Source: Vanilla planifolia | Taxonomy: Eukaryota > Streptophyta > Magnoliopsida > Asparagales > Orchidaceae | Assembly (NCBI GenBank): GCA_023846275.1 | Contig: CM043868.1 | Span: 8,823,653 to 8,887,652 of the forward strand | Length of the DNA stretch: 64,000 nt | Reading direction: 5' to 3' | Part shown: piece after piece, positions 50,835 to 64,000 of the stretch | Layout of the letters: every line of letters begins with the position of its first letter | How positions within the stretch are numbered: position 1 is the first letter of the stretch | Notes under the pieces: model-generated | The model's database searches: none | What the model saw: the letters and a program-made list of their open reading frames with translations, nothing else | Told to the model about the DNA's origin: nothing | Position numbers and translations under genes: made by a program

Positions 50835-53800
50835 ATGCGGTACACCGGCGTTCAACTTGCAGCGTGCTTCGTCCGTCGGTCCCTTCGCACGCTTGTCGCC
50901 GGCGATTTACCCGACGCCTCCGCGGTAGCAGTGAGCTTTCTTTTTTTTTTTCAGGCGATTTTTTTTTTTTCCATTCTCGCTTAGTTTCTATTTTATTCCT
51001 GATTTCTTACATTTACTGCAGCTGTGGGGGTCGGTTCGGTGCTCCACTGCGGGGATATGCACGACATCTAGGATTTACCCTGATTTAAATCAGCAGAGTG
51101 GTCTGTTGCGATTGCCCTCGCACCTTCTTTTCCTTTTGTGGTGATTGTTTCTTCTTATTTTATCGATTTGCTCAGGTAAGTTGGGAAATGGCAATTGGGG
51201 TGCAAGGTTTTTTGGACGTTGCCAACATAGGTCTTTTCATGGTACACCCTGCTTTTTCTGGAAATTTTGGTTCATTTGTGATGTAGTTTTTTGTTTGAAG
51301 CCACAGCTGAAGATATTTATCCTTCTGAATTTGATGACATTTAGGGACCCATATATTGTCTGTGAGAGATTATTATGACGTTCTTGGTGTGAGTAAAAAT
51401 GCAACTGCTTCAGATATTAAGAAGGCATACTACGGGGTGAGTTTTAATTAATTGTGAATGCTCCTGTAATCTGGCTTTTAAGGAAATTACAGTTCTGAAC
51501 ATCAAACACACTTTAACATTCAGATTTTGAGGTTATATCCTATGTGATAATTTCTGTTTTTAGTTTTAGATGATTGTTGATGGCTTATTATTATCATTGA
51601 AATCTATTTTGCATATTTATTCAGGTTTTGATATTCTTCAATATGCAAGATAATTTGTTTATATTTTTTTGCAGTAATCTAAAAAGGTAAAAATTGGTCT
51701 GGTTAAATGGGTTATTGGATTTAGGAATATGCTCTTCAAATTTTATATATAAGGTTAATACTCCTAAAGAACTAATGATGTAGGAAAATAATTTTTACAT
51801 GAAAGGCAACAGTTTGTAGGTTTATTTGTCATTATAGTGGCAAGATATTTACTGCCACACTTGATAGTGTAGGCTACTCATTTTGCATAAAATGGGTCTA
51901 GTTTTGATCTGTGAGTACTTGGTTCTTATACCACTCCAATATCTCAATGCATATTTGTTTTTGTTTTAAATTTCATAAAGGTTCTCCTTCTTGGGCTTAA
52001 TTGATTATTTGATATTGTCAATAATTTTGAATTCATTCATCTCTAATGAATTGGATTGCTAACGGGATGAACTCAGCTATAGGAAAATTGACAATTTTAT
52101 GACTAGTGATTCTAGGAAACTATGGAGGGGAAAAGAATAGAAGGAAAAGCTAGAATTCCAATTAGATTTTATTTTGTTCATATCTAGCACCCTAAGAACT
52201 CAATTTGCAACATGTCTCTATAGTAACATTGTTAAGGTAAGTTCTTTTCCATTCAGTTTGAGAATTCATAGAGCTTAATAATATATAAGTTTTGTTTATT
52301 TTAAAGATGGTAACTATCCATTGCCAAGTTTAATAAAATTTATTAGAAACCTCACATTTGGAGTTCCATGGCTAGTTAAGTGCATAGCCTCCACAATTCA
52401 TTCTAAATTGATAATAAAGGTAAACTTAATTCTCTATTAGGAGATTGTTTCATTTTGAAGTTGATGGTATTAAGTTGCTATTGCTTGTTAATTATATGAG
52501 AACCTTAGTTAAAAGAAAGATATTTTGTTAAGGGATCTATGCATAAAGATTGTTTGAATGGATTCCTTTTGCAACCATCAAGGTAAAGAGCGATTACTTG
52601 TTCTAGTTTGGGCTTCAGATGCTCTATTTTTCTTGCTTGACCTTATTTTCTATGGTGATCTAATGGGATCACCAAAGGTGATGGCTAGATTAGATGGTAT
52701 AGTAAAGATAGAAGTCCTAGAGGGAGGGAGGAGTAGAGAGAGGGAGGGAGAGAGAGTGAGAGAAAGAGTGAGAGAGAGGATATAACTGAAAAGCGCTTTG
52801 GCATTTAAGGAATCATTATGAAAGATAAGGATATGGATGTTGGAAATGTCGGATTTAAATGTCCACACAAAAAGGGGGTGAATTGTGTAAATTGCAAATT
52901 TAAATAAGCTCAAATCTATCACAATGAAAGTCTTAAATACTCTTAATGGTTTTTGTAGAATTTTTTTTTGGCAAATATTATTAATTTTGAAAACTTGTTG
53001 TGTGAAAGAGCAAAATAAAATACAAGTATTTTTAAATAGCTTGATCCAAACTTGGATATACATCCTTATCTTACTAAAATGTTAGAAAAAAATACTAAAT
53101 ATTTTTTACAAAAGTGGGTAGGCTAAAATTAGATATTAGGTCAAAAAAATCCTACAAAAATTTGACTATAAAACCCTACACATTGCCTCAAAAGCTACAA
53201 CATTGGCCCGAAAGAGTATACAAAATTGAGCCAAAAAGATCTTATAAGTCATCAGACCAAAAGACTAATGCTACGATCAAATGCAAAGTCCTAATAATGG
53301 GACAAAGAAATGAAGTACAAAGCTTAATTACAATGTCTTACAATTCAAATACAATTTGATTAAGATTAATATTATCAACATAGTAAAACAATGAAAATTA
53401 AATTCGAATTTTGCTTAATGAATGAAGGCGTGGAATATGTCAATTACTACAAGCTTCCACTTCACTTTTCTTAGAAATTGATGATCACAATATGTAGTTC
53501 TTCACACAGATATGCAAGTGAACAATAACCTTTAACCTAATGAATGAACCTTTATATAGCATTTGTAAGCCCTTTAATGGCTCCAAACAACCCTCAAATG
53601 GTTATATAAGTCTTTCATAAAAAGTTGGTCAGACTAGTTGTTCCATTCATTGGGTCCAATGGATTGTACAAGTACGATGAGACTATGAGCACATTGTTTG
53701 ACCGAGTAGATAGGTTTGATTGGTTCATTTATTAACTCCCAATTTATCGTATTTGTGCGATGAGTATATTGTATATGTATAAATTATATAACTCTTTCAA

Positions 53801-56800
53801 GTCTAGTTTTTCATCACTTAAGGTTTTTAGGATCTTACAATATGATGAGAATGATTGTATTTGTATTAAGACTTTCTCAACAAACACCCTTTGTGTACAT
53901 AAAGAATTTTATTCATGTGATAAATGGATTGTATTTATACCAAATAAATCAGCTTACTGAATGGGTTAGTCTCAAATTATGCCTTTCTAGAAAAAAGTAT
54001 CATACTAATATGAAAGAGATTGCATTGTACAATGAGTTAGTTTGCTCGCATCCTATGTCTTCAACTATCAGTACGCTGTTAAAGTTATCGTACTTGTGTG
54101 AAATATATTTTGTACATGTATGACAATACGAGTTGTAGATTATGTTAATTTCACCGAAACAATCACTATATTTGATCTTACTTAGAAACAATTCGTAGAA
54201 GTATGATTATTATTATCATAATGTAAGAATAGCATAAATTCAAAACCTCAATTAATGTTTCTTGGGAAACAACAGTCTTGTACAATAATAGTATCATACA
54301 CGTTCAAACAACGCATTCAATCAACTTAGGATTGCTCATGACTGACTCTGTGTACGACCCCAAGAATAACTAGTTGTATTGTACGTTAACCAGATCATAC
54401 AAATACAATTAGTACAAATTATGTAGACTTTCGAGACAAATTTATGTTTAAAGGAACATGAATGACATGCTTGTGTTAAACTAATTCATAAATGAGTGCA
54501 TGAATGATTTTGAAAAATATATAATATAACTCTCACTCAAAATTTCACCAAATTCAAGTGATTTAAGATCAATTGTTATAGTCTTATATTCTAAAGCCAA
54601 TAAAGATGGCTCAATAAAAGTCTTTTTTTTGTCTTGCTCAAGCTTTTGTTTCTCCGGGTGTCAGTTAAGGTTAACACCAAAACACTGCTGTTAAACTCTT
54701 TTAGTAAAGTGATCAAACTCTTTACATGATTGACTTATTTGATCTTGAGATATATGATCTAAAAGATTTTTAAAAATAATTAGTAAAATAACATAATTAT
54801 TTTGTTTTTATTAAATTGGTGATGTAAGGATCAAAAGTTTAATAATGGATTCTTTTCTTTTTGTACAGTCAATTAGAAGTATATGATTTAGAGTTTGCTT
54901 GTCCTTAATTAAGAAATTTACTCAATTATAGTAAATTTGACAACAATTATAATGGCATGACATCAAATTGAATATCGAATAGCTCATATAGAGCCCTCTC
55001 AAAAGACAACGGAGTGCTTTGCACAATATGGGAGTAAATGTATCATGAAAATGCCTAATCAACTTGCCCATCAAATAAAGGTTTCATAAAATAAGTAGAC
55101 TTTAGTTGCCTTGGTGGGGTAGTAGACAACCTCAAGAGGTCCAAATAAATAAACTAAGGTTGTTTGATTGGACCTTAGAAAAAAACTGTGGGTATGGAGT
55201 GGCATTGTTGTCTACATAAATGGATTGTCTATGTTGTAACATATGGTGAAGGTAAAAAAAAATGACAATTTGTAGATAAAGCATTGTATTATCAATCTAG
55301 TTTGATAAAGTCAATCTATGAATGACTACTTTTATGAATGGGACTAGTTTTATAAAATCTGTTGGTGTTGTGTCTTATTCCACACCAAGTCTTTGGGTGT
55401 AGAGATAATTCTTACATGATCCAAAAGGTTTTGATCAGCCACTTAGAATTCTTTGCAAGTGATCCACATGTCGTACAAGGCAAGATGATTATGTTAATGT
55501 ATCAAATTATTTTTGTACCTATCAATTCTTTTAACTATGTTTTTTAATTAAAAATTCTTTCAACTTGGTATGGCACTTCACTATAAGGAGAAATGGAAGA
55601 AAAGGGTTTTGCTCCCAAATGGGAGAAGGCTTAAAGGGTGTAGTGGATATTGCAATTGGCTCTTTATAGGCGTATAAGTTTGAAATTTAAAACTTCGTAA
55701 ATAGTTTTTGGTGTAAAATTATTTGAGCTTTATATGAATCATAACACAAGTCCTCGTCAGAGAACTCATGGAAATGCTTATGAGTTTATTCTTTTTGTTG
55801 GTTTCATAACTTCAAATAATTTTCTTATCCATGTGATCATGTAAGCCACATGTATGCTCGCCGAACAATTGTTAAGAATCTGAATTTTGAGCTCAAGTTG
55901 GTGAAACTATCAATCAATAGGTCTTTAAGGATTAAAATCTAGTCAAACTTTAAAAGAGTTTAAACTTATTGCCTTGTTACTTGTCTTCAGATAGTGACAA
56001 GCCCTTATTTTGGCCTTTCTTGCACATAATAGCATGGAGAGGGTATTCCAAACTTTTGTTTCCTTCAATTTGTTCATTAGGTTTTGTTTGATATGTCACT
56101 AAAAATTTCATTTTAGTTTCAAGAAAATGTCATAGGATTTTCCAAATTTAATTAATAAATTATAATTCATGACCAAAAATGATTTTCGAGGTAAACTATG
56201 ATGATTTTAATCTCATGCAAGTAAGGGCGAGTAACGTACCATAAGTCTTATAACTTGGAATAAAATGTGCTATTCCAGAAAATTGATCCATGACAATTAG
56301 AATTGAATTATAATATGTTGTTTTTTGTAGACTTAATGTAAAATCTAAATTTTGTGCCTTTCCATGATAATTGTTATTTTCACAATGGTGTGTATGTTAT
56401 GTGCTTGTTGCTTAGCAATTGGCATCATGCTACTTGATATTTCATGATGAATGACTAAAATCTTTTCCATAGCATAATATCATTTTATTTCTCCCAAAAA
56501 TGGTTTGTTAGTCCTTTGACATGAATTTCCCATACTAGAAAATTGTGTAATAAATGGACATGGTATACATAATTTGTTATATATATATTCATTTTATTTT
56601 TTAAATACAATCATTCTTTATCAAATAATATTTCATGATTTTGGAGTGACTCTTGACAAATTTTAAATGTTCTTGAAATCTGAGTGTTTGAGGGATAACT
56701 CATGTAGCTTATCAAATTCAGGAATTGAAATGGAAATGGTAGTGAAATGAAGATTCTCAATAACTTAATGTATTTATGAAATTACTGGGTTTAGTTGTGG

Positions 56801-59800
56801 GCAAAAATAATGTATTACCCCTTAAAAACTTTTTCAAATTTGCATGCTAGTGATTTTGCTTTCTTTTGGAGTTTACAAATTATAGTAGATTCTTTGCTAA
56901 TATAATACAAACTTGAATGGTAGGAGATAGTAGTGCCTCTAGTATTGAAGAGTTTGAATAATGGCATAAAATTCCTTTTCGCATTTAAATTACTTATGAA
57001 ATGACTATTTAATATAACTAAAAATGTGATCTATCTTCAATGTCTTTGATCCCAATTTCTTCGACATTGCAAGGAACGTCAAATTGTTTGGAATAATCTA
57101 ATAGGCATAGAATCAGTGTGTACTTTGTAATATGCTTTGGTTTGATAAAAGTGTGGATGATAATTTTTGTATACTTAAATACAATCTATCATTAGGATAG
57201 CTATGCTATTGTACAATGTATGTTGACTTGACAAACCTAAGAAGGGAGTAAGGTTTTATCAAATTTTTATGTTAGTTAACATATTGATTATGTGATGATT
57301 AAACTAAAGAAATAGCAATTATAAACTATGAGAGCAATAAAAGAGAAAGCACACAAGGTTTTTTTGGTAATTTAACTCTTAACTATCATGTTTATGTGTA
57401 CCCTTAAGCACTTGTTTGTGGTGTGTGCATTTTTTGGTTTAAATAGACAAATGAATTGAAATGAAAATATTCAATGAAATGGGTTTGGTTTGAAAAAAAT
57501 TCATTTTAGTATTTGGTAAGAGATTTGATATTCTTAGGAATTTGATTTTTTAATCTAAGAAACCAAAAATGATTGAAAAATCTAAACTATTATTTATATT
57601 ATATTTTTTGGTTTGGTTTATGATTTGGTTGTTTGGGCTTATGGTTTTTTGCTTTAATTTGGCTAAATTTTGGTTTTTGGATTCTAGATTTGATCTATTA
57701 GCTAAATTTGAATAAGAAGTTTGAGTTTTTTTGGTTTTTTAACAATATTTGGTTTGTTGGGTTGTCTTGGTTTTTAGACAATATTTAGTTTTTTGTTATG
57801 ATTTTTGGCACTATTTAGTTTACTGTCCAACTTTAAACAAAAGCCAATCGGTACTATCGATCTCCGAATTGATTTAATGCACATGTGTGCCCAGTTGAGC
57901 TTAACATTACCAACAATTCTTCTAGTCAACTTGAGTAGGAAAAATAAAATCTCAAACAACACTCTAACAAAAGGTCTTAGAATAAGCAACACTCAATCTC
58001 TTTAAAACTAAAACTATGCATAGGCTTTACAACAAAATATCAAAAGGCCTTAGAGTGGGTATTTTAAAAATCCTCATCAACACAATGTGTTGATGCAAAG
58101 CAACTGCTTGCAAAAGTAAAAAAAAAAAATTCATAAATACATGAAACAAATGAGAAAAACTTGAAAATTATGAGGAATCTTGAAATGATGAACTCGATAC
58201 ATGATCATAGATAACCATGGATAGTAGGCATAAAGTTGATGGGCATGTGTTCTTGATTAATGCAAGTGATGCTTAAGGTATAGAATTAGTCAGGCTTACA
58301 AACTACACCTACAATGGATATCCGTTGAATAAGATAAGAAAAAGTGATGGGCATGTGTTCTTGATTAATATAAGCGATGTTTGAGGTATATGATTAGTCA
58401 GGCTTACAAACTGCACCTACAATGGATATCCATTGAATAAGACAAGAAAAAGTGAAAGGATACTAAAGATAAGCTGTCATTTAAGAATGGAAAAATCATG
58501 CTATAATGTACATTAGTATAGAAACTCAAAAGAATGATAGTAAATCATTCTCAAACATATCACATGTCTATAGCATTACCAATTACAATTGTCTCATGCT
58601 GTTAGTTAGTAAAGTGGGCTCACACATGCACAAATAAGAGAATTATTTAATTACGTTCTATAATCTTCATTCATACTCACCAAAGGCAAATTTGATATAC
58701 ACATGATAAAACACCAATGGCCCAAAATATCAAAACAAATTAATCTCTAGTTGGATCCTCGTTGGACATCAACGAATGCCAAGGCCCTTTGATAGGGTTC
58801 GATGGCAGTAATTGGAGGGTGTGATCAAAGTAGAGAGTTGTTGAAAAAATTTAAGAAAGAGAGAGGATCCTTAACTTTTAACAAATTGTTAGAAAAAAAT
58901 TATTGGTGGGCCCTCCCCTTCAAGCTTCTGCCTTATCTCTTAGGGATCCAAAGGAGAAGATCACCCATTTAGGTTTGATTTTTCTTAATTAGGAAATTCA
59001 TTTAGCCCAAATAGAGAGATTGACTTAATCAGTTTCAAAATAACACATAATCAAAGGAAACAAAGACAAGCTTATATATAGTCCTTACAATTCAAGAGTT
59101 GTTTCGTGCAATATGTGATTAAAAGTCTCTAATGAAGATGGCCAATCAAGTAAGCAACTCATGACGTAGTTTCTGATTAAGTGAGAAGCTCCTCTACCAG
59201 AAGCATTGAAGCATGGTTATAACTATAAAAAATGAAAAAAATTTAAAAAATTTTGAATTGTTGTCAATAGCCCCATAAGTTTGGATGATTGTCACGGATG
59301 GTCTTAATAAATTGTTAGGGATCTCTAGTTGCGGTTCAGTCGGATCCTATAAGGTCATCAACATTCATGGAGAGATAGTGCTATAATTGATGTGCATGGA
59401 GTTGTAAAAACCAAGTATGGAAAAGAAGTTTAGCTTGTCCAGTTAAGCCAAATGAAGTTGCTATCTGCATGATTTGTCTTTTGAATGGGTCTTCTGGTGG
59501 TGCATTTGGTACCTCATTGTAATCAGCTTTTTGATGACATTCACATCTACAATCAGCTTGACATTTTTGTTTAATTCAGGGATGTACTACTCAAAAAGGG
59601 ATTACATTACCTTTTTCTGATTATCTGCCAAGCTTGTCCAAGTACTTATTATTTCATATTTTAGTGTAAAAGAGCTTATAACCAATGAATGATCGTGTTT
59701 CTCATTCTTTTGCCACTTGTTACTTTCTTTTTAAACCCAGCTTGCAAAGAAACTTCATCCTGATACAAATAAAGAGGATCCTGAAGCTGAAAAGAAGTTT

Positions 59801-62800
59801 CAAGAAGTTCAGCGAGCATATGAGGTGATCCAGAATTTTTTTCTGTTTGAATTACGTGTTTAGACTTTTTACTTGTATTATAGGGGTTTGATGATGATAT
59901 ATTGTCTTCTTAATTGAAATATGCATTCTGATTTGCTTTGCAGGTCCTAAAAGATGATGAAAAGCGATCTCTGTATGATCAGGTTCTGATCTTTGCTCCT
60001 TTATTTACTTTACTATTTGCTAGCTTTCTTGATGAATTCCATGATCCATTTAGTTGACTGTCAGATTGGTGTTAGCCAAGAATAGTCTTTTTATAACTTA
60101 GTGTCCTGGTAGTACTTCTATGCATGTGAAAAAAAATGTCTATCAACCAGTCCTACGCATTGTACATCAAAATACTTGAGTGCTTAGTGGCCACATATGG
60201 TCTTTACATGTTCTTTGTGTTGCACATCTCTCTAAATGATGGTGAATGTATGGTACTATGTCTGCTTCCAATATTGATTGCTTTTTGTCGTTGTTGTCCT
60301 CATATGTGTGACTATGATTGCCAATTATCTCATGATATGTTGTTTTCCTAGTTGGCATTAATATTTTAATCTTTAGATAAATACTTTGGAGTTTTCTAGG
60401 TGGCCTCAAGGCATTACTTCTTTCAATTACTTTGTTCTAATCTGACATGAATATAAACAGTCTGTTTGAATAGTATGATTGGTGTTCTTGTGTCAATTTG
60501 TTAGGTTTATTGGCTTGTCACCTATGATTTCATTATTGATATTTATTACATTTCAGTTTTCATTTCCTCAAAGGTGATGTCTTGTTTTTTCTTCTCTCCA
60601 CCTTGTTTGTCTTCTTTGTGATGCTTTCAGAAAATGGTTATTGTTGCTATTTTCCTTACTCATTTATGATTTGGAATATACTTTGTGCTTTCCTTTTGGT
60701 TGTTCTTGCATTTAAGGTGAACTTGACAGGTTGGTCCGGATGCATTTGAACAAGCTGCCTCTGGAGGTGGTCCTGGTGGTCCATTTGGAGGTCCGGGATT
60801 TGGGAGCCCATTTGATGACTTCTTTTCTGGTGGTGGCATGAATGATGTATGTACCTTCCTTCGTTTTACTTCAGTTCCTTATCTGTTATTGTAAACTGTT
60901 GAATTTTTTTTTTTTTTGCTTCTGTAATTGATATTATTCTCGCTGATTTGTCGTGATTACCGTTATATGAGCTAATACTGTAAACACCTTGGTTGAACTT
61001 AAGCCCTTTAATAGCATACTTTTTACCAAGAATGATAAATTGTAATTTGTTACCTCCATAACGACCTTAAAACTAATTTTTCCAATTTAAAAAGTTATCA
61101 GTTTTTCATTGTCCTTTTATCAAGGCAAATGTTCTCGTTCTTGTTAAGCTACTCATAACTTGTTTGAATCTTGACATTTCAGAGCCTATGGCAGCTTGAT
61201 GTTTTATTTTATGCATGATTAACTATTATGTATTTTATGTTACTGATCATTTGTTTAGGTTTGAATTCCTGTGGATGGTGCCATTTTTTCCAGTTTAAGT
61301 TCCCATTCTTACTTAATATCATGCTATTATCATGTTTACAGTTTTTCAAGAACATCTTCAGAGATAGAGACTTTGGTGGAGATGATGTCAAGGTTAGCGT
61401 TGTCTTCTAGAATGTGCTGCTAATCATAAGGTGGGTTTTTTTGAATCCTTCTCTTAGATGCAAAGATTGACCCATGGTATTTCTGCAGATTTCTCTTGAA
61501 ATCTCTTTCATGGAAGCTGTTCAAGGGTGCACAAAGACATTGTCATTCCAGAGTTCTCTTCCTTGTGAATCTTGTGGTATGATCAATTTTCATTTGGAGA
61601 TGGACCTTCTTACCTGGAAACAGCATCTAAGCTGCTGTTAATATTGTTGCTAAATAATTGGGTATTGATTCCACATCTGTGTAGGTGGAAGTGGCATGCC
61701 GCCTGGTACCAAGCCTGAAACTTGTCGAACTTGCAAAGGCATGGGAATGGTTAGAAACCTTTGCAGAACCTTTCTTCTACAATCCTCTTTCTTATTGTTA
61801 TTTTTTCGTAATTGCCCTACTTTTATTCCCTACAGATTTACATGCAAAATGGCCCCTTTCGGATGCAAACAACTTGTTCTAAGTGTGGTGGTTCTGGAAA
61901 AATAGTTAAGGTATTAAGAATTTTCATGTGCAATCTTACATGATCAGAGAGAATTATGTTCTTTGTTTGTGGAATCTTGCCATGGGATTGACCTTTCAAA
62001 AAATATTAAAATGTTTTTCTTCAATTTTAATTTTCCTAGAGCCTCTGCCATTCATGTAAGGGTCATAAAGTTGTGAGAGGAACAAAATCAGTAAAGCTTG
62101 ACATAATGCCTGGTGGGTCTCTTTTTTATGCTGATCATTGAAAATTTCATACTGGAATTTTCATTTTTCCCCTTTTATAGAGATCTCCATTAGTTGGTTT
62201 AATAACTAGTTAATGCTTTTACAGGTGTGGATAATGATGATACTATTCGAGTCTACGGCAGCGGTGGGGCAGATCCTGAAGGCAATAAACCTGGAGATCT
62301 TTACGTTACTATAAAGGTAGGGAATTCTTATAAACCTTTTTAGTTAACTATATTCCATTATTCGCACATACTTGTGTAGGTTCAACAAGATCCAGTTTTC
62401 CGGAGGGAGAAGTCTGATATACATGTTGATGCCGTTTTAAATGTCACCCAGGTAAATAATGATGTGCAAACATGTTTCTCTTAACTTCACTAATTTCATT
62501 GGCATTGATCAAGGCTTTTCTGCTAAAGAGCATAATACTTTGCTTTTACATAGGCTATATTGGGTGGTACTATTCAAGTCCCTACTCTTACAGGGGATGT
62601 TGTTCTTAAGGTCTGTTCATGTCTTCTGTTCTTTCCATGTTTTTGTTCTTTAGTGTATGCAGAAGCTTGTTTAATATTTACGCATCTTTCATATTGCTGT
62701 CTTTTGTGGTTGCTCACAGGTTAGGCCAGGCACTCAACCAGGTCAGAAGGTTGTCCTTAAAGGGAAAGGTATAATCTTAAGTATCATTTTTGATATCCCA

Positions 62801-63273
62801 TCTCATCTTTATCAACCTCCTAAGAACCATGGATGAACATTTTAGGAACATAATGGTTCCTAAATGTAAAATTGCAACTTTTAATGAACAAAAACTCCTA
62901 AATATATAAGAAAAGCATCTCAGTGATCATTCTCTAGTCTTACCGTACAATTGGCCCTTTCTTGTTGGAGTTATGTATTCCTTCCATGTACAAGAACATG
63001 ATATCTTCTTGCAGGAATAAGAACAAGAAACTCAACCTTCTATGGAAACCAGTACGTTCATTTCAACGTCACAATTCCAGCGTAAGTTACACTTTTATCA
63101 TCATGAATGTTAAATTCCCTTTTTGTTTTCTTCTCACAACTCCAAGTGATGAAATTAAATCTTCTTAATGCAGTAACCTTTCAGAGAGGCAGCGTATGCT
63201 AATTGAAGAGTTTGCTAAGGAGGAACAAGGAGAATATTATAAGAGTGATGCTGCTGCTGGAGCATCAGGATGA
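50835..63273 (+). CDS. GFA2: Mitochondrial type I DnaJ/HSP40, GFA2-like (453 aa, 18 exons)
   Basis: Exons: 50835-50930, 51022-51100, 51176-51241, 51345-51436, 59741-59824, 59944-59982, 60730-60846, 61342-61392, 61489-61576, 61685-61749, 61836-61910, 62040-62112, 62225-62316, 62380-62451, 62554-62610, 62720-62768, 63015-63081, 63174-63273. They total 1362 bases with GT-AG introns and consistent phases. The start opens [20 protein letters not shown], an Arg-rich amphipathic presequence. RSFHGT precedes the J domain (89-152, HPD at 117-119). A short Gly/Phe region (153-191) follows, then four zinc-binding repeats (CESCGGSG 234, CRTCKGMG 251, CSKCGGSG 273, CHSCKGHK 287) and the client-binding C-terminal domain ([42 protein letters not shown]). 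It should stimulate mitochondrial HSP70 and bind unfolded clients. Arabidopsis GFA2 is needed for synergid death and polar-nucleus fusion. The first donor could instead be at 50925. Confidence 0.94.
52719..52780. repeat. Imperfect GA-rich microsatellite
   Basis: An almost pure purine tract made of AGGG and AG units (AGAGGGAGGGAGGAG ... GAGAGAGAGTGAGAG), lying in the large DnaJ intron. Confidence 0.9.
52836..54750 (+). mobile_element. Possible Copia LTR-like insertion in the DnaJ intron
   Basis: TGTTGGAAATG near 52836 is followed by AAAAAGGGGGTGAATTGTGT (52868-52887). From memory this pairing opens LTRs of SIRE/Maximus-type Copia elements (TGTTGG..., GGGGGGTGAAT). Further on are repeated GTAC-rich motifs, and near 54650-54700 TCTCCGGGTGTC and GGTTAACACCAAAACACTG. 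No coding domain, paired LTR or certain end was found. It may be a solo LTR or part of one. Limits are approximate. Confidence 0.3.
58238..58453. repeat. 108-bp tandem duplication, two copies
   Basis: Copy one (58238-58345) and copy two (58346-58453) are directly abutting. I count about ten substitutions between them, mostly transitions, and no length change. They start GATGGGCATGTGTTCTTGAT and end AAGAAAAAGT. They lie in the large DnaJ intron and show no coding signal. Confidence 0.92.
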
Positions 63274-64000
63274 ATGAATGCCTCATTTTCTTTTTTGTGG
63301 GTTTGGCAGATCCAATTTTTATTCATGTTTGAAAAAATTTAGAAGGTTAAATTGTAATTCCAAAATAGTCAAGTAGGATATGATATTTATTGATAGCAGT
63401 TTTCCATAAAGATGTTCCTTGGCATTTTGGGCAAACTTGTATTACATCTGTACATTTCTTGTTTGAGTAGACCCCCCTTGGTACTTAAAATTATGAAGAA
63501 ATCCATTTGCGATGATTTTGATGGGCAAATTTGTTTAATATAACGAGATGGAAAACTGTTTCTTAGTAATAGAGTGAACATTGTTGATGAGCTACATTTT
63601 ATGAAGCTTAGACTAATCAAATTGGTTTAACACAGAGAAGAAGAAAGGCCCCTTTGGTATTAATAATGGAATCAGAGCTAATTTACTGGAAGAGATGAGT
63701 AACCCAGTTGTCAACACTAGATAAAAATCCATGCTCTGTGAGTTGTCGTTGTCATGTTCGATGGTTAAATTGGCCACGCTTTTTATGAAAGGAAGACTTG
63801 GGAAGATGTATTTATTTATAAGGGATTGAGAGATAGAAAATTGTTCTTAGAAGAACGGATCCAAGATAGACCCAATTGGCCACATGGTAGTTGGTACAAT
63901 GCTCTTGTAATTGAACTGATTTGTAACTCCAAACACAGAAAAATCAACTCAAAATAATTTTTTTTTAAAACTTATAATTTCTTATGACAAATATTTTTAT
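63274..64000 (+). other. 3' UTR and downstream flank of the DnaJ gene
   Basis: After the TGA the sequence is T-rich and probably includes the 3' UTR for a few hundred bases. No exact AATAAA signal stands out, which is common in plants. No further gene is visible before the window ends; the minus-strand frame at 63387-63620 has no motif. Confidence 0.5.

Larger units (their letters stand above)
51437..59740 (+). other. 8.3-kb fourth intron of the DnaJ gene, repeat-filled
   Basis: It separates codon 111 (after KKAYYG) from codon 112 (LAKKLHPD), splitting the J domain between helix I and the HPD loop region. The donor is GGG/gtgagt and the acceptor AACCCAG. Inside are a GA-rich tract, an LTR-like stretch from about 52836, and a 108-bp tandem duplication, listed separately. 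Open frames within it are short and motif-free. Confidence 0.85.

Noticed and set aside
61685-61905. Two overlapping 65-69-codon plus-strand frames
   Set aside because: They are read-throughs of exons 10 and 11 of the DnaJ gene plus the intervening intron, in wrong or mixed frames.

Overview
This window is nuclear DNA from a flowering plant. Three spliced plant-type genes with GT-AG introns, two LINE retrotransposons of the plant L1 clade and several eroded LTR-retrotransposon remnants sit in very AT-rich, gene-poor sequence. I cannot name the species. Introns of 5 to 8 kb inside small genes point to a repeat-inflated genome. No tRNA, rRNA or CRISPR structure was seen.

Genes, all on the + strand. 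(1) A four-exon gene (coding 6691-12379) encodes an 82-residue prefoldin-like protein resembling the ASDURF/ASNSD1-upstream-ORF family. Its second intron is 5.2 kb. (2) A P-class pentatricopeptide repeat gene (32204-35042, five exons, 504 residues predicted) has about 12 PPR motifs and an organelle-targeting-type N-terminus. (3) An 18-exon gene (50835-63273) encodes a 453-residue type I DnaJ/HSP40 that aligns along its length with plant mitochondrial GFA2. Its fourth intron is 8.3 kb and repeat-filled. I rebuilt the splice junctions by hand; the phases close and the total length is close to that of Arabidopsis GFA2.

Mobile elements. At 45172-50075 (- strand) lies a nearly intact, GC-rich L1-type LINE with a 24-base poly(A) tail. 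It has one continuous frame covering the ORF1 domain, CCHC knuckle, endonuclease, reverse transcriptase and zf-RVT, broken by a single in-frame TGA. At about 16500-21200 (- strand) lies an old, AT-decayed LINE of the same architecture, identifiable piece by piece. LTR-retrotransposon debris includes a Ty3-like stretch with a tRNA-iMet-type primer-binding site at about 2300-6600, a Copia pre-integrase fragment at 38869-39210, and LTR-like stretches around 21.9-24 kb, 25.7-26.9 kb, 42-44.5 kb and within the big DnaJ intron.

The rest (about 1-2300, 12.4-16 kb, 27-32 kb, 35-38.8 kb, 39.3-45 kb) is AT-rich intergenic sequence with no supportable gene. The genes are independent housekeeping or organelle functions: two of the three products probably go to mitochondria or plastids, and the third resembles a chaperone co-factor. 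There is no operon-like organisation. I found no convincing new biological system. The most notable items are the single-frame LINE with a C12 run at its ORF1/ORF2 junction, and the tiny prefoldin-like gene that automated gene finding could easily miss.
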